This document shows, in pieces, positions 1 through 5,376 of a stretch of DNA of 5,392 bases. Position 1 is the first letter of the stretch. Each line of letters opens with the position of its first letter. The stretch is from Lentisphaerota bacterium (GTDB lineage: Bacteria; Verrucomicrobiota; Kiritimatiellia; RFP12; JAAYLN01). Under the pieces are notes generated by a model. It worked only from the letters and a program-made list of their open reading frames with translations, was not told where the DNA came from and ran no database searches. The position numbers and the translations under genes were made by a program. The DNA lies in assembly GCA_012514915.1 (NCBI GenBank), contig JAAYZJ010000002.1, positions 1 through 5,392 of the forward strand, given 5' to 3'.

Positions 1-80
1 CGCCCGAGGCCGGGGCGCGGACGCGCCGCCGGCTTGTGGCTCTTGCCCGGCTTGAGATGCTTCCTGCTTGGATTAGCCAT
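1..80 (-). CDS. Truncated unknown gene, basic N-terminus only
   Basis: An ATG at 80-78 on the minus strand opens a frame that runs without a stop to the window edge (26 full codons). The visible N-terminus begins MANPSRKHLKPGKSHK and continues rich in Lys, Arg, Pro and Gly, like a disordered nucleic-acid-binding tail. It starts only 3 nt after the argC stop codon, on the same strand, so co-transcription and translational coupling with argC are likely. No purine-rich Shine-Dalgarno is visible before the ATG. Codons end mostly in G or C, as in the neighbouring genes, which supports real coding. Too little is present to name a family, and a chance open frame in GC-rich DNA cannot be excluded. 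Confidence 0.45.
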   Translation of the reverse strand, partial: MANPSRKHLKPGKSHKPAARPRPGLG

Positions 81-83
81 AGG

Positions 84-1139
84 TCACGGGTAGCTTGAGG
101 GACGCGACAGTCCCGTTGTTTCCGGAAGACCGAACATCACGTTCATGTTCTGCAGGGCCGACCCGGCCTGCCCCTTCATCAGATTGTCGATGTGCGAGAC
201 GATCCGGAGTCGGTTGCACCGCGCATCCACGCTGACCGTCAGGTTGCAGAAGTTCGTTCCCCGCACCTGCATCGTCCCGATCGCCGTCTGACTATCATAG
301 ATCCGCACGAATGGACTATCTTGGTAAAAATCGCGGTAGAGCGCAAGGATTTCCGCCTCGCCCAGCGGCCGGGTCAGCGAGCCGTAGAGGGTGGAGAGGA
401 TGCCGCGGCAGACGGGAACCACCTGCGCGGTGAAGGTGACGCGCACCTCGCGCCCCGCCTGCTGCGCCAGTTCATGTTCGACCTCGCAGACATGCTGATG
501 CCCCGCGAGGCGGTAGGCGTTCATCTGCTCGTAGCGGGCCGGGAAGTGGAATGGGGCGCTGAGCTTCTTGCCGGCGCCCGACACGCCGGTCTTGCAGTCG
601 CAGATCGCGCCCACGGGGTCGATCAGGCCGAGCTTCATGGCCGGGGCGAGACCCAGGATGCAGCTGACGGCGAAACAGCCGGGATTCCCCACCAGCCGGG
701 CGCTGCGCAGGGCGTCGCGGTGCAGTTCGGTCAGCCCATAGACGTTCCGGCCCAACCAGTCGGGTGCGGCATGCACGGGGTTCCGCCCGATGCGGGTCGC
801 GTAGTCGGTGTAGGCCTCGGCACTGGCGAAGCGGAAATCGCCGCTGTAGTCGATCACCCGGGCGCCGCTCTGGATCGCGTCTGGGGCCTGGAGCATGCCG
901 ACCCCGTCGGGGGTCGCGAAAAAGACGACATCGGCCGGCGCCTGTGCGCGGGGATCGTCGGCCGCCAGCACGGGGAGGTCGCAGAACCCGGCCAGGTGCG
1001 GATAGATCGCGTCGATCGGCTTGCCGATCTCCTCGCGGGCGACGAGAGTGGTTAGCTGCACGCTGGGGTGCTGCAGCAGCAATTCAATGATGCCGATGCC
1101 GCCGTAGCCGGTGGCGCCGATCACTTTTGCACGAATCAT
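84..1139 (-). CDS. argC: N-acetyl-gamma-glutamyl-phosphate reductase
   Basis: Cytosolic NADPH-dependent enzyme that reduces N-acetyl-glutamyl phosphate to the semialdehyde, the third step of arginine synthesis from glutamate. The 351-residue product has the usual length of type 1 ArgC. An N-terminal Rossmann fold is marked by GATGYGG (8-14). The catalytic cysteine is Cys155 in GNPGCFAV, followed by the KTGVSGAGKK loop (183-192) of the semialdehyde dehydrogenase fold. The HQHVCEVEH segment (214-222) holds the conserved active-site histidine. FFATPDGVG and the C-terminal region with VRGTNFCNL also fit. The ATG at 1139-1137 is preceded by AGGAG (1155-1151, 11 nt spacing) and by a strong promoter candidate. 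No other arg gene is in the window. The family also contains LysY-type reductases acting on LysW-linked substrates, but without lysW or lysZ nearby ArgC is the default call. Confidence 0.95.
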   Translation of the reverse strand: MIRAKVIGATGYGGIGIIELLLQHPSVQLTTLVAREEIGKPIDAIYPHLAGFCDLPVLAADDPRAQAPADVVFFATPDGVGMLQAPDAIQSGARVIDYSGDFRFASAEAYTDYATRIGRNPVHAAPDWLGRNVYGLTELHRDALRSARLVGNPGCFAVSCILGLAPAMKLGLIDPVGAICDCKTGVSGAGKKLSAPFHFPARYEQMNAYRLAGHQHVCEVEHELAQQAGREVRVTFTAQVVPVCRGILSTLYGSLTRPLGEAEILALYRDFYQDSPFVRIYDSQTAIGTMQVRGTNFCNLTVSVDARCNRLRIVSHIDNLMKGQAGSALQNMNVMFGLPETTGLSRPSSYP

Positions 1140-1193
1140 GGCCTGTGAATCTCCTGAGCCCCGGCCGAAAACCTATTCCCCGGAGTGGCAATG

Positions 1194-1202
1194 TGGTACT
1201 AT
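1194..1202 (+). promoter_or_regulatory. Extended -10 promoter candidate for nadB
   Basis: On the plus strand TGG directly precedes TACTAT (1197-1202), giving an extended -10 motif (TGn plus four of six -10 bases). No good -35 is visible at 16-18 nt upstream, which extended -10 promoters can tolerate. The start point would fall near 1209, leaving a nadB leader of about 29 nt with AAAGG (1228-1232) 5 nt before the ATG at 1238. The element shares bases 1198-1202 with the argC -10 on the opposite strand. Confidence 0.35.
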
Positions 1203-1226
1203 CCACTCAAATGGCACAAGTGTCAA
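1198..1226 (-). promoter_or_regulatory. Sigma70-type promoter for argC
   Basis: On the minus strand a perfect TTGACA (-35, 1226-1221) is followed by a 17-nt spacer and GATAGT (-10, 1203-1198, four of six consensus bases). Transcription would begin near 1190 and give an argC leader of about 50 nt containing the AGGAG ribosome site at 1155-1151. This is the best promoter match in the window. The -35 lies inside the predicted nadB leader. Confidence 0.6.
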
Positions 1227-1237
1227 GAAAGGCCGTG

Positions 1238-2863
1238 ATGCGGATTGACGATTGCGATTTCCTCGTCGTGGGCAGCGGCATCGCCGGACTGATGAGCGCG
1301 ATTCACCTGGCGCCCTACGGACGCGTGCTGCTGATCACCAAGAAGAACTCGGCGGAGAGCAGCAGCAACTACGCGCAGGGAGGGATCGCCTGCGTCATGG
1401 AGCCCGGCGACAGCTTCGAGCAGCATGTGGCCGACACGCTCGACGCGGGGGCGGGGCTATGCAACGAGACCGTCGTGCGGCGCATCATCGAGGACGCCCC
1501 CGCCCGCATCCGCGAACTGGAGCGGATGGGCGTCCGCTTCAACGCCTCGGCCGACCGCCCGGGCGCCTACGATCTCGGCCGCGAGGGGGGCCACTCGCAG
1601 CGCCGCGTGCTCCACGCCGGCGACATCACCGGCCAGCGGGTCGAATCGGTGCTGCTGCAGCGCGCCCAGTCGACGCCCGGCATCCGCATCCTGGAGCACG
1701 TGCGGCTGATCGACCTGATCACGACGAGCCGCCTGGCGCTCCCCGGCGGCAACCGCTGCGTGGGGGCCTACGCGCTCGACCGCGAGACCGGCGCGATCTT
1801 CGCGATCCGCGCCCCTTACACGGTTCTGGCGACGGGCGGCTGCGGCAAGGTCTACCTCTACACGAGCAACCCCGACATCGCGACGGGCGACGGCGTGGCG
1901 ATCGGCTGGCGCGCGGGCGCGGCGGTCGCCAATATGGAGTTCATCCAGTTCCATCCCACCTGCCTCTACCACCCGCAGGCCAAGAACTTCCTGATCAGCG
2001 AGGCGGTGCGTGGCGAAGGCGCCGTTCTCGTCGACCGCCAGGGAGTCCCGTTCATGGAGCGCTACGATCCGCGCGGTTCCCTGGCGCCGCGCGACATCGT
2101 CGCCCGCGCCATCGACGCCGAGCTCAAGCGGACGGCGGCCCCCTACTGCTGCCTCGACATCCGCCACAAGTCCCGCGCGTTCCTCGAGCAGCGCTTCCCC
2201 ACCATCTACGCCACCTGCAAGCAGTTCGGCATCGACATGGCGACCGACCTGATCCCCGTCGTCCCCGCGGCGCACTACTGTTGCGGGGGCATCCAGGCGA
2301 CCATCGAGGGGGTCACCGGCCTGGACGGGCTGCTGGCCGTCGGCGAGGTGGCCTGCACGGGACTGCACGGGGCCAACCGCCTCGCCAGCAACTCGCTGCT
2401 CGAAGCCCTCGTCTGCGCCCGCGCCATGGCCGAACGGCTGGCGCGGCAGGAACGGACCACGCTGAGCGGCCTCGCGATTCCCGCCTGGGAAAGCGGCCAC
2501 GCCGTGCCCAGCGACGAGGCGGTGATCGTCGCCCACAACTGGGCCGAGGTCCGCACCTGCATGTGGGACTATGTGGGCATCGTCCGCTCGGCCAAGCGGC
2601 TCGAGCGCGCCTTCCGCCGCATCCGCAACATCCGCAACGAAATCCGGCAGTACTATTTCGACTATATCGTCACCGCCGACACGCTGGATCTACGCAATCT
2701 GGCCGACGTGGCGGAACTGATCATCCGTTCGGCCCACGAGCGCAAAGAGAGCCGGGGCCTGCACTACACGCTCGATGCTCCCGGCCGCCTGCCCGAGCCG
2801 CGCGACACCGTCCTCCCCGGCCGCCATCCGCGTCCCTTCGGCCGATCGATCCGTCTGCCGTGA
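1238..2863 (+). CDS. nadB: L-aspartate oxidase
   Basis: FAD flavoenzyme that oxidises L-aspartate to iminoaspartate, the first step of de novo NAD synthesis; NadA then makes quinolinate. The 541-residue product matches the family length (about 510-540). In order it shows the FAD-binding VGSGIAGL (11-18), SSNYAQGGIA (42-51), REGGHSQRRVLHAGDITG (115-132), EFIQFHPT (234-241), SEAVRGEG, LAPRDIVARAID (282-293), VVPAAHYCCGGI (341-352) and GLHGANRLASNSLLE (375-389). His239, Arg285, His346 and Arg381 align at a constant offset with the substrate-binding and catalytic residues of E. coli NadB (His244, Arg290, His351, Arg386). This separates it from the related fumarate reductase and succinate dehydrogenase flavoproteins. 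The ATG at 1238 was chosen because AAAGG lies just upstream and the FAD motif then falls at the usual position; in-frame ATGs at 1127 and 1211 add non-conserved residues. No nadA or nadC is in the window. Confidence 0.95.
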   Translation: MRIDDCDFLVVGSGIAGLMSAIHLAPYGRVLLITKKNSAESSSNYAQGGIACVMEPGDSFEQHVADTLDAGAGLCNETVVRRIIEDAPARIRELERMGVRFNASADRPGAYDLGREGGHSQRRVLHAGDITGQRVESVLLQRAQSTPGIRILEHVRLIDLITTSRLALPGGNRCVGAYALDRETGAIFAIRAPYTVLATGGCGKVYLYTSNPDIATGDGVAIGWRAGAAVANMEFIQFHPTCLYHPQAKNFLISEAVRGEGAVLVDRQGVPFMERYDPRGSLAPRDIVARAIDAELKRTAAPYCCLDIRHKSRAFLEQRFPTIYATCKQFGIDMATDLIPVVPAAHYCCGGIQATIEGVTGLDGLLAVGEVACTGLHGANRLASNSLLEALVCARAMAERLARQERTTLSGLAIPAWESGHAVPSDEAVIVAHNWAEVRTCMWDYVGIVRSAKRLERAFRRIRNIRNEIRQYYFDYIVTADTLDLRNLADVAELIIRSAHERKESRGLHYTLDAPGRLPEPRDTVLPGRHPRPFGRSIRLP

Positions 2864-2957
2864 ACCCCCGTCCGCCACCCGCATGCCAAACCCCGGCCCC
2901 ATGAATGCCCGTACCCGCCCGTGCCGCCGTCCGCCCGCGCCCGCCGATCCGGCCGGG

Positions 2958-3419
2958 ATGCGCCTGCTGCTGACCGTCGCCCTGCTGGCGGGCCTCGGGC
3001 TGACCCTGGCATTTGCCGGATGCGCGACGGCGGCGCTCCGTCCGGTCAAGGGCCGCTACCAGGCGCCGCGCCAGGTGTCGATGGCCGTGACCGGCTACTG
3101 CAACTGCGGCGCCTGCTGCGGCTGGCGCTACACCTGGTACGGCAGGCGGGTCTACACCAGCGGCCCCAACAAGGGAAAGACGAAGGCGCTCGGCATCACC
3201 GCCTCAGGGACGCGGGCGCGGCGCGGCACCGTGGCCGCCGACCCACGGCGCTATCCGATGGGGACCATCGTCTATGTGCAGGGCTACGGCTACGGCCGCG
3301 TCGAGGACACGGGCGGGGCGATCAAGGGCGACGCCCTCGACCTCTGGTTCCCCTCGCACGAGCAGGCCCGCCAGTGGGGGCGCCAGACGCTCGACGTGCA
3401 GGTCTGGCTGCCGAAGTAG
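2958..3419 (+). CDS. 3D-domain lipoprotein
   Basis: Predicted envelope protein of 153 residues with a 3D domain, the double-psi barrel module named for three conserved aspartates and found in MltA-type lytic transglycosylases and Rpf/YabE-like cell-wall proteins. From the ATG at 2958 there is a short charged start, a hydrophobic stretch (3-20), and a lipobox-like LAFAGC ending at Cys22, which suggests a lipoprotein. Phe at -3 is unusual for a lipobox. The 3D aspartates appear as AADP (Asp95), EDTGGAIKG (Asp117) and LDLWF (Asp128). Before them lies a cysteine cluster, GYCNCGACCGW (46-56), known from a subset of 3D proteins. There is no separate lysozyme or transglycosylase domain, so peptidoglycan cleavage is inferred only. 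In-frame ATGs at 2883 and 2901 would add an Arg/Pro-rich tail before the signal; none of the starts has a good ribosome site. It lies 94 nt after nadB on the same strand and may be read from it. Confidence 0.8.
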   Translation: MRLLLTVALLAGLGLTLAFAGCATAALRPVKGRYQAPRQVSMAVTGYCNCGACCGWRYTWYGRRVYTSGPNKGKTKALGITASGTRARRGTVAADPRRYPMGTIVYVQGYGYGRVEDTGGAIKGDALDLWFPSHEQARQWGRQTLDVQVWLPK

Positions 3420-3863
3420 TCAGCACTCCAGCAACAGCGTCACGGGGCCGTCGTTCAGCAGGCGGACCTGCATCTCGGCCCCGAAGACCCCGCATCCCAC
3501 GCGCGCCTCGCCGAGCTGGACACGCAGCCGCGCCACCAGGTCGCGGTAGCACCGCTCGGCCTGCTCGGGAGGCGCGGCGGTGATGAAGCTGGGACGGTTG
3601 CCCTTGCGACAATCACCGAACAGGGTGAACTGCGAAACAACCAGCAGCGAGCCGCCGGTCTCGACGAGCGCGCGGTTCATCAGCCCCGCCTCGTCGGCGA
3701 AGATCCTGAGCGCCGGCAGTTTGCGGACCATCCACGCAATCTCTTGTTCACCATCGCCGGGCGCCACCCCCAGCAGCACAAGCAGCCCCGGCCCGATGGA
3801 GGCGACGACGGCGCCATCGACCGTCACCGAGGCCTCGCGCACCCGCTGGACGACCGCCTTCAC
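3420..3863 (-). CDS. dtd: D-aminoacyl-tRNA deacylase
   Basis: Cytosolic homodimeric proofreading enzyme that removes D-amino acids, and glycine, from mischarged tRNAs. The 147-residue product matches the family (about 145). Diagnostic motifs are the N-terminal MKAVVQRVREASVTVDG, the SQFTL active-site motif (77-81), GNRPSF (88-93), VFGAEMQV (126-133) and the C-terminal NDGPVT (137-142), whose Gly-cisPro pair lines the pocket across the dimer and excludes L-aminoacyl groups. The start is GTG (3863-3861) with GAGG at 3875-3872, 8 nt upstream, inside the end of queD. It begins 3 nt after the queD stop, so coupled translation is likely. Its stop codon abuts that of the convergent 3D gene with no base between. 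Confidence 0.95.
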   Translation of the reverse strand: MKAVVQRVREASVTVDGAVVASIGPGLLVLLGVAPGDGEQEIAWMVRKLPALRIFADEAGLMNRALVETGGSLLVVSQFTLFGDCRKGNRPSFITAAPPEQAERCYRDLVARLRVQLGEARVGCGVFGAEMQVRLLNDGPVTLLLEC

Positions 3864-3866
3864 GCC

Positions 3867-4292
3867 TCACGCCTCGTATTCGGCCCAGGCCGTCGGCGTC
3901 TCCCAGATCCGCACCCGGCGCAGGCGCACGCCCGCGCCCAGCGCGGGCAGCGCCTCCCCCAGCGACTGGAACAGCACCTCGGCGAGGACTTCGGTCGTCG
4001 GATCGCGCCCGGCGAAGGCGACGACGTGCTCGCCGAAGCGCTGCCGCATGACCGCATAGCTGGGATCCCGGTCGTTCATGCACAGCGCATGATCCCACGC
4101 CGACACCCGCGCCTCCAGCAGTTCCTTGACGGCGGCGAAGTCGCAAACCATGTCGTTGGCGTCCAGCGCATCCGCCTCCAGCACCACCTCGACCGTGCGG
4201 GTGTGCCCATGCACAAACCGGCACTCCCCGGGGTGCTTGGAGAGCAGATGCGCGTTGCCGATCGCCAGGGTCTTGCAGATGCGGTAGGGCAT
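3867..4292 (-). CDS. queD: PTPS/QueD family, 6-carboxytetrahydropterin synthase-like
   Basis: Zinc enzyme of the 6-pyruvoyl-tetrahydropterin synthase fold. QueD members convert dihydroneopterin triphosphate to 6-carboxytetrahydropterin, the first dedicated step toward queuosine and other 7-deazaguanines. In this 141-residue protein the zinc ligands are His15, His28 and His30, the latter two in the HGH motif. Cys24 (C-x3-HGH) is the catalytic cysteine, Asp67-His68 in WDHAL completes the relay, and DPTTE (97-101) and the C-terminal WETPTAWAEY with Glu131 bind the pterin. The SKHPGECRFVHGHT version and the DANDMVCDF segment look like a PTPS subgroup rather than E. coli QueD itself, so the exact product is less certain than the fold. 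No queC, queE or queF is present. The ATG at 4292-4290 lies 7 nt after the upstream gene's stop and has no clear ribosome site, suggesting coupling. The 3-nt gap to dtd completes a tight cluster. Confidence 0.85.
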   Translation of the reverse strand: MPYRICKTLAIGNAHLLSKHPGECRFVHGHTRTVEVVLEADALDANDMVCDFAAVKELLEARVSAWDHALCMNDRDPSYAVMRQRFGEHVVAFAGRDPTTEVLAEVLFQSLGEALPALGAGVRLRRVRIWETPTAWAEYEA

Positions 4293-4299
4293 GGCGCGT

Positions 4300-5064
4300 T
4301 TACAGCTTGATGTTGACGCCGGCGATCAGCGTCAGGTCGTTCTTCTCCAGCCCCTCGCCGGGCTGGCTGTCGAACTTGTCCTGCAGGACGACACGCAGGT
4401 TGAGCCGGCCCTGCAACGGCGCCTCGACGCCCAGTTCGGCGGTGACGAGATAGTTATCGAAGTCGGAGGCCTCCGGCATGTAGACGACCGATTGCCAGAT
4501 CTTGGCGTTCTCGGCGAAGTGGTGCTCGAACGATTCGGCCAACCGCGGCGCCAGATAGTCGTCCTTGATGTCGGCGACCTCTTCCCAGACCTGGGCGACG
4601 CCCGCTTCGACCGAGAAGGCCGTGCGGTCGTTCTTGATCAGGTAGAGTCCGAGCCCGGGGCCGAGCGTCGCGCGGTAGTCGATTTCGGCGATATCGTCGT
4701 TCAGCACGGAACCGTCCAGATAGACAAAGGTGACGCGGGAGAGGGTCTTCTTGACGTTCGCCGTCAGCTTGGCATTGGAAACCGTCTTCTCCTCCGACTC
4801 GACCTCGACGCCATCCACCACCGTCCGGGTCGTGTTCTCCCCGTAGTTCCCCTCCAGGCCGACCTTGAAAGATCCCAGCCGCTCCTGCTCGCCGGCGAGG
4901 AGGAAGCTGCCGTTGGCCAGCATCGTCTCGCTGTTGCCGTCGGTGAGGGTCGCGCCCAGCGCCAACGATTTCTCAAGCTTGCCGGCCGAGGCCGCCTCCT
5001 GTCCGTGCAAGCCCATGGCAACCAGCAGCGCGGCCAACGCCATGCACCCATGCTTCATTGTCAT
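4300..5064 (-). CDS. DUF481 (YdiY-like) outer-membrane protein
   Basis: Predicted outer-membrane beta-barrel of the DUF481 family, whose E. coli member YdiY is described as salt-induced; molecular function is unknown. The 254-residue product starts with a signal peptide (charged MTMKHG, hydrophobic 7-19, probable cleavage after Gly21 or after Ala27 in ASAG). The family signature LTDGNSET (40-47) lies at the start of the first strand. Alternating strands follow, with YLDGSVLNDDIAEIDYRA (115-132) and LGPGLGLYLI (134-143) in the usual places. The C-terminus ends IAGVNIKL and lacks the common terminal aromatic residue. The ATG at 5064-5062 was chosen because GGGAG (5078-5074) lies 9 nt upstream and the signal peptide then begins at once. 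The frame stays open upstream to 5220 but that part looks non-coding. It heads a probable cluster with queD and dtd, an odd pairing that may reflect only compact packing. Confidence 0.85.
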   Translation of the reverse strand: MTMKHGCMALAALLVAMGLHGQEAASAGKLEKSLALGATLTDGNSETMLANGSFLLAGEQERLGSFKVGLEGNYGENTTRTVVDGVEVESEEKTVSNAKLTANVKKTLSRVTFVYLDGSVLNDDIAEIDYRATLGPGLGLYLIKNDRTAFSVEAGVAQVWEEVADIKDDYLAPRLAESFEHHFAENAKIWQSVVYMPEASDFDNYLVTAELGVEAPLQGRLNLRVVLQDKFDSQPGEGLEKNDLTLIAGVNIKL

Positions 5065-5073
5065 CACGTGACT

Positions 5074-5078
5074 CTCCC
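5074..5078 (-). promoter_or_regulatory. Ribosome-binding site of DUF481 gene
   Basis: GGGAG on the minus strand, 9 nt before the ATG at 5064. It decides between the two close ATGs (5064 and 5058) and against the upstream in-frame starts. Confidence 0.6.
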
Positions 5079-5098
5079 AACCTGACCACCGCGGACGG

Positions 5099-5116
5099 GG
5101 GAGCGTCCATGCTCCC
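5099..5116. other. Small hairpin in the DUF481 leader
   Basis: GGGAGC (5099-5104) and GCTCCC (5111-5116) form a perfect 6-bp stem with a 6-nt loop. In the minus-strand transcript it would sit about 20 nt before the ribosome site. A second small stem, CGGAC/GTCCG (5156-5160 and 5164-5168, 3-nt loop), lies further upstream in the same leader. They could influence mRNA stability or translation, but neither matches a riboswitch that I know, and short GC stems are common at this base composition. Confidence 0.3.
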
Positions 5117-5191
5117 GCACCCGCCGATCGGCCCATGAACCACTCGACCGCCGTGCGGACACCGTCCGAACGCGCTTGTGGCATGCCGTTC

Positions 5192-5220
5192 ACCATACCC
5201 GAACGCCTGGAAAAGCACAA
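5192..5220 (-). promoter_or_regulatory. Promoter candidate for DUF481-queD-dtd cluster
   Basis: On the minus strand TTGTGC (5220-5215, three of six -35 bases) and TATGGT (5197-5192, four of six -10 bases) are separated by exactly 17 nt. Transcription would start near 5185 and leave a leader of about 120 nt before the ATG at 5064. The match is moderate, but it sits in one of the less GC-rich stretches of this non-coding region. The palindrome GGCATGCC (5180-5187) covers the predicted start point. Confidence 0.4.
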
Positions 5221-5329
5221 GACCGCAACACGCGTAATCGGTCAGTTTCTGGGGTGGTGCGATATAAGCGCATGCCATAGCCGGACGTAAGCCGTGGCGT
5301 TTTCATGCCAGGCAACAGGAGGTCGGGCT

Positions 5330-5376
5330 GATTCGGATGGCGTGAACCGCCTGGGCGAAGCGGTTCATCCCGAATC
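5330..5376. other. Long imperfect hairpin of unknown role
   Basis: Two nested perfect inverted repeats make one structure. The outer arms are GATTCGG (5330-5336) and CCGAATC (5370-5376), 7 bp. The inner arms are TGAACCGC (5343-5350) and GCGGTTCA (5360-5367), 8 bp, around a 9-nt loop. The internal loop is 6 nt on one side and 2 nt on the other, and an alternative pairing extends the outer stem to 10 bp with one bulged C. There is no T-run on either side, so it is not a standard intrinsic terminator. A perfect AGGAGG lies 7 nt before it on the plus strand. It could be a structured leader RNA, a repeat or transposon end, or a palindromic binding site; the window ends too soon to tell. Confidence 0.55.

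Larger units (their letters stand above)
1140..1237. promoter_or_regulatory. Divergent argC/nadB control region with inverted repeat
   Basis: This 98-bp gap separates the divergent starts of argC (1139) and nadB (1238). It contains a perfect 6-bp inverted repeat, GAGTGG at 1183-1188 and CCACTC at 1203-1208, with 14 nt between the arms. A shorter nested repeat is GTGG (1193-1196) and CCAC (1203-1206). The arms bracket the -10 elements of both candidate promoters, a usual place for a repressor operator. I do not recognise it as an ArgR box or any other named NAD or arginine regulator site, and a 6-bp arm can arise by chance. The repeat is seen; operator function is inferred. Confidence 0.35.

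Noticed and set aside
192..1055. Plus-strand frame of 287 codons antisense to argC
   Set aside because: Lies wholly inside argC, which is certain from its catalytic motifs; no own promoter or conserved motif.
1127..1237. Longer nadB starting at ATG 1127 or 1211
   Set aside because: Extra residues are not family-like, the 1127 start would overlap argC and lie upstream of the nadB promoter candidate, and only 1238 has a spaced AAAGG.
1457..2536. Minus-strand frame of 359 codons antisense to nadB
   Set aside because: Composition is a mirror of nadB codon bias, with no recognisable fold or ribosome site.
1252..2904. Long plus-strand frame of 550 codons overlapping nadB
   Set aside because: Its product is almost entirely Arg, Pro, Gly and Ala with no domain, typical of a shifted frame of a GC-rich gene. 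nadB in the neighbouring frame carries every family motif.
4291..5085. Plus-strand frame of 264 codons antisense to the DUF481 gene
   Set aside because: Shadow frame; the minus strand carries the signal peptide, ribosome site and the GNSET signature.
5065..5220. N-terminal extension of the DUF481 protein to an ATG at 5220
   Set aside because: It would place 52 non-family residues before a clear signal peptide, while GGGAG lies at the correct distance from 5064. The promoter candidate also falls inside the extension.
5325..5350. Resemblance of GGGCTGATTCGGAT to the 5' end of tmRNA
   Set aside because: The match is short and lacks the bases that follow in tmRNA (the GGATTCGAC run). The downstream hairpin does not fit the tRNA-like domain or first helix.
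5330..5376. Intrinsic terminator
   Set aside because: No T-run follows the stem on either strand, and the loop and internal loop are large for a terminator.
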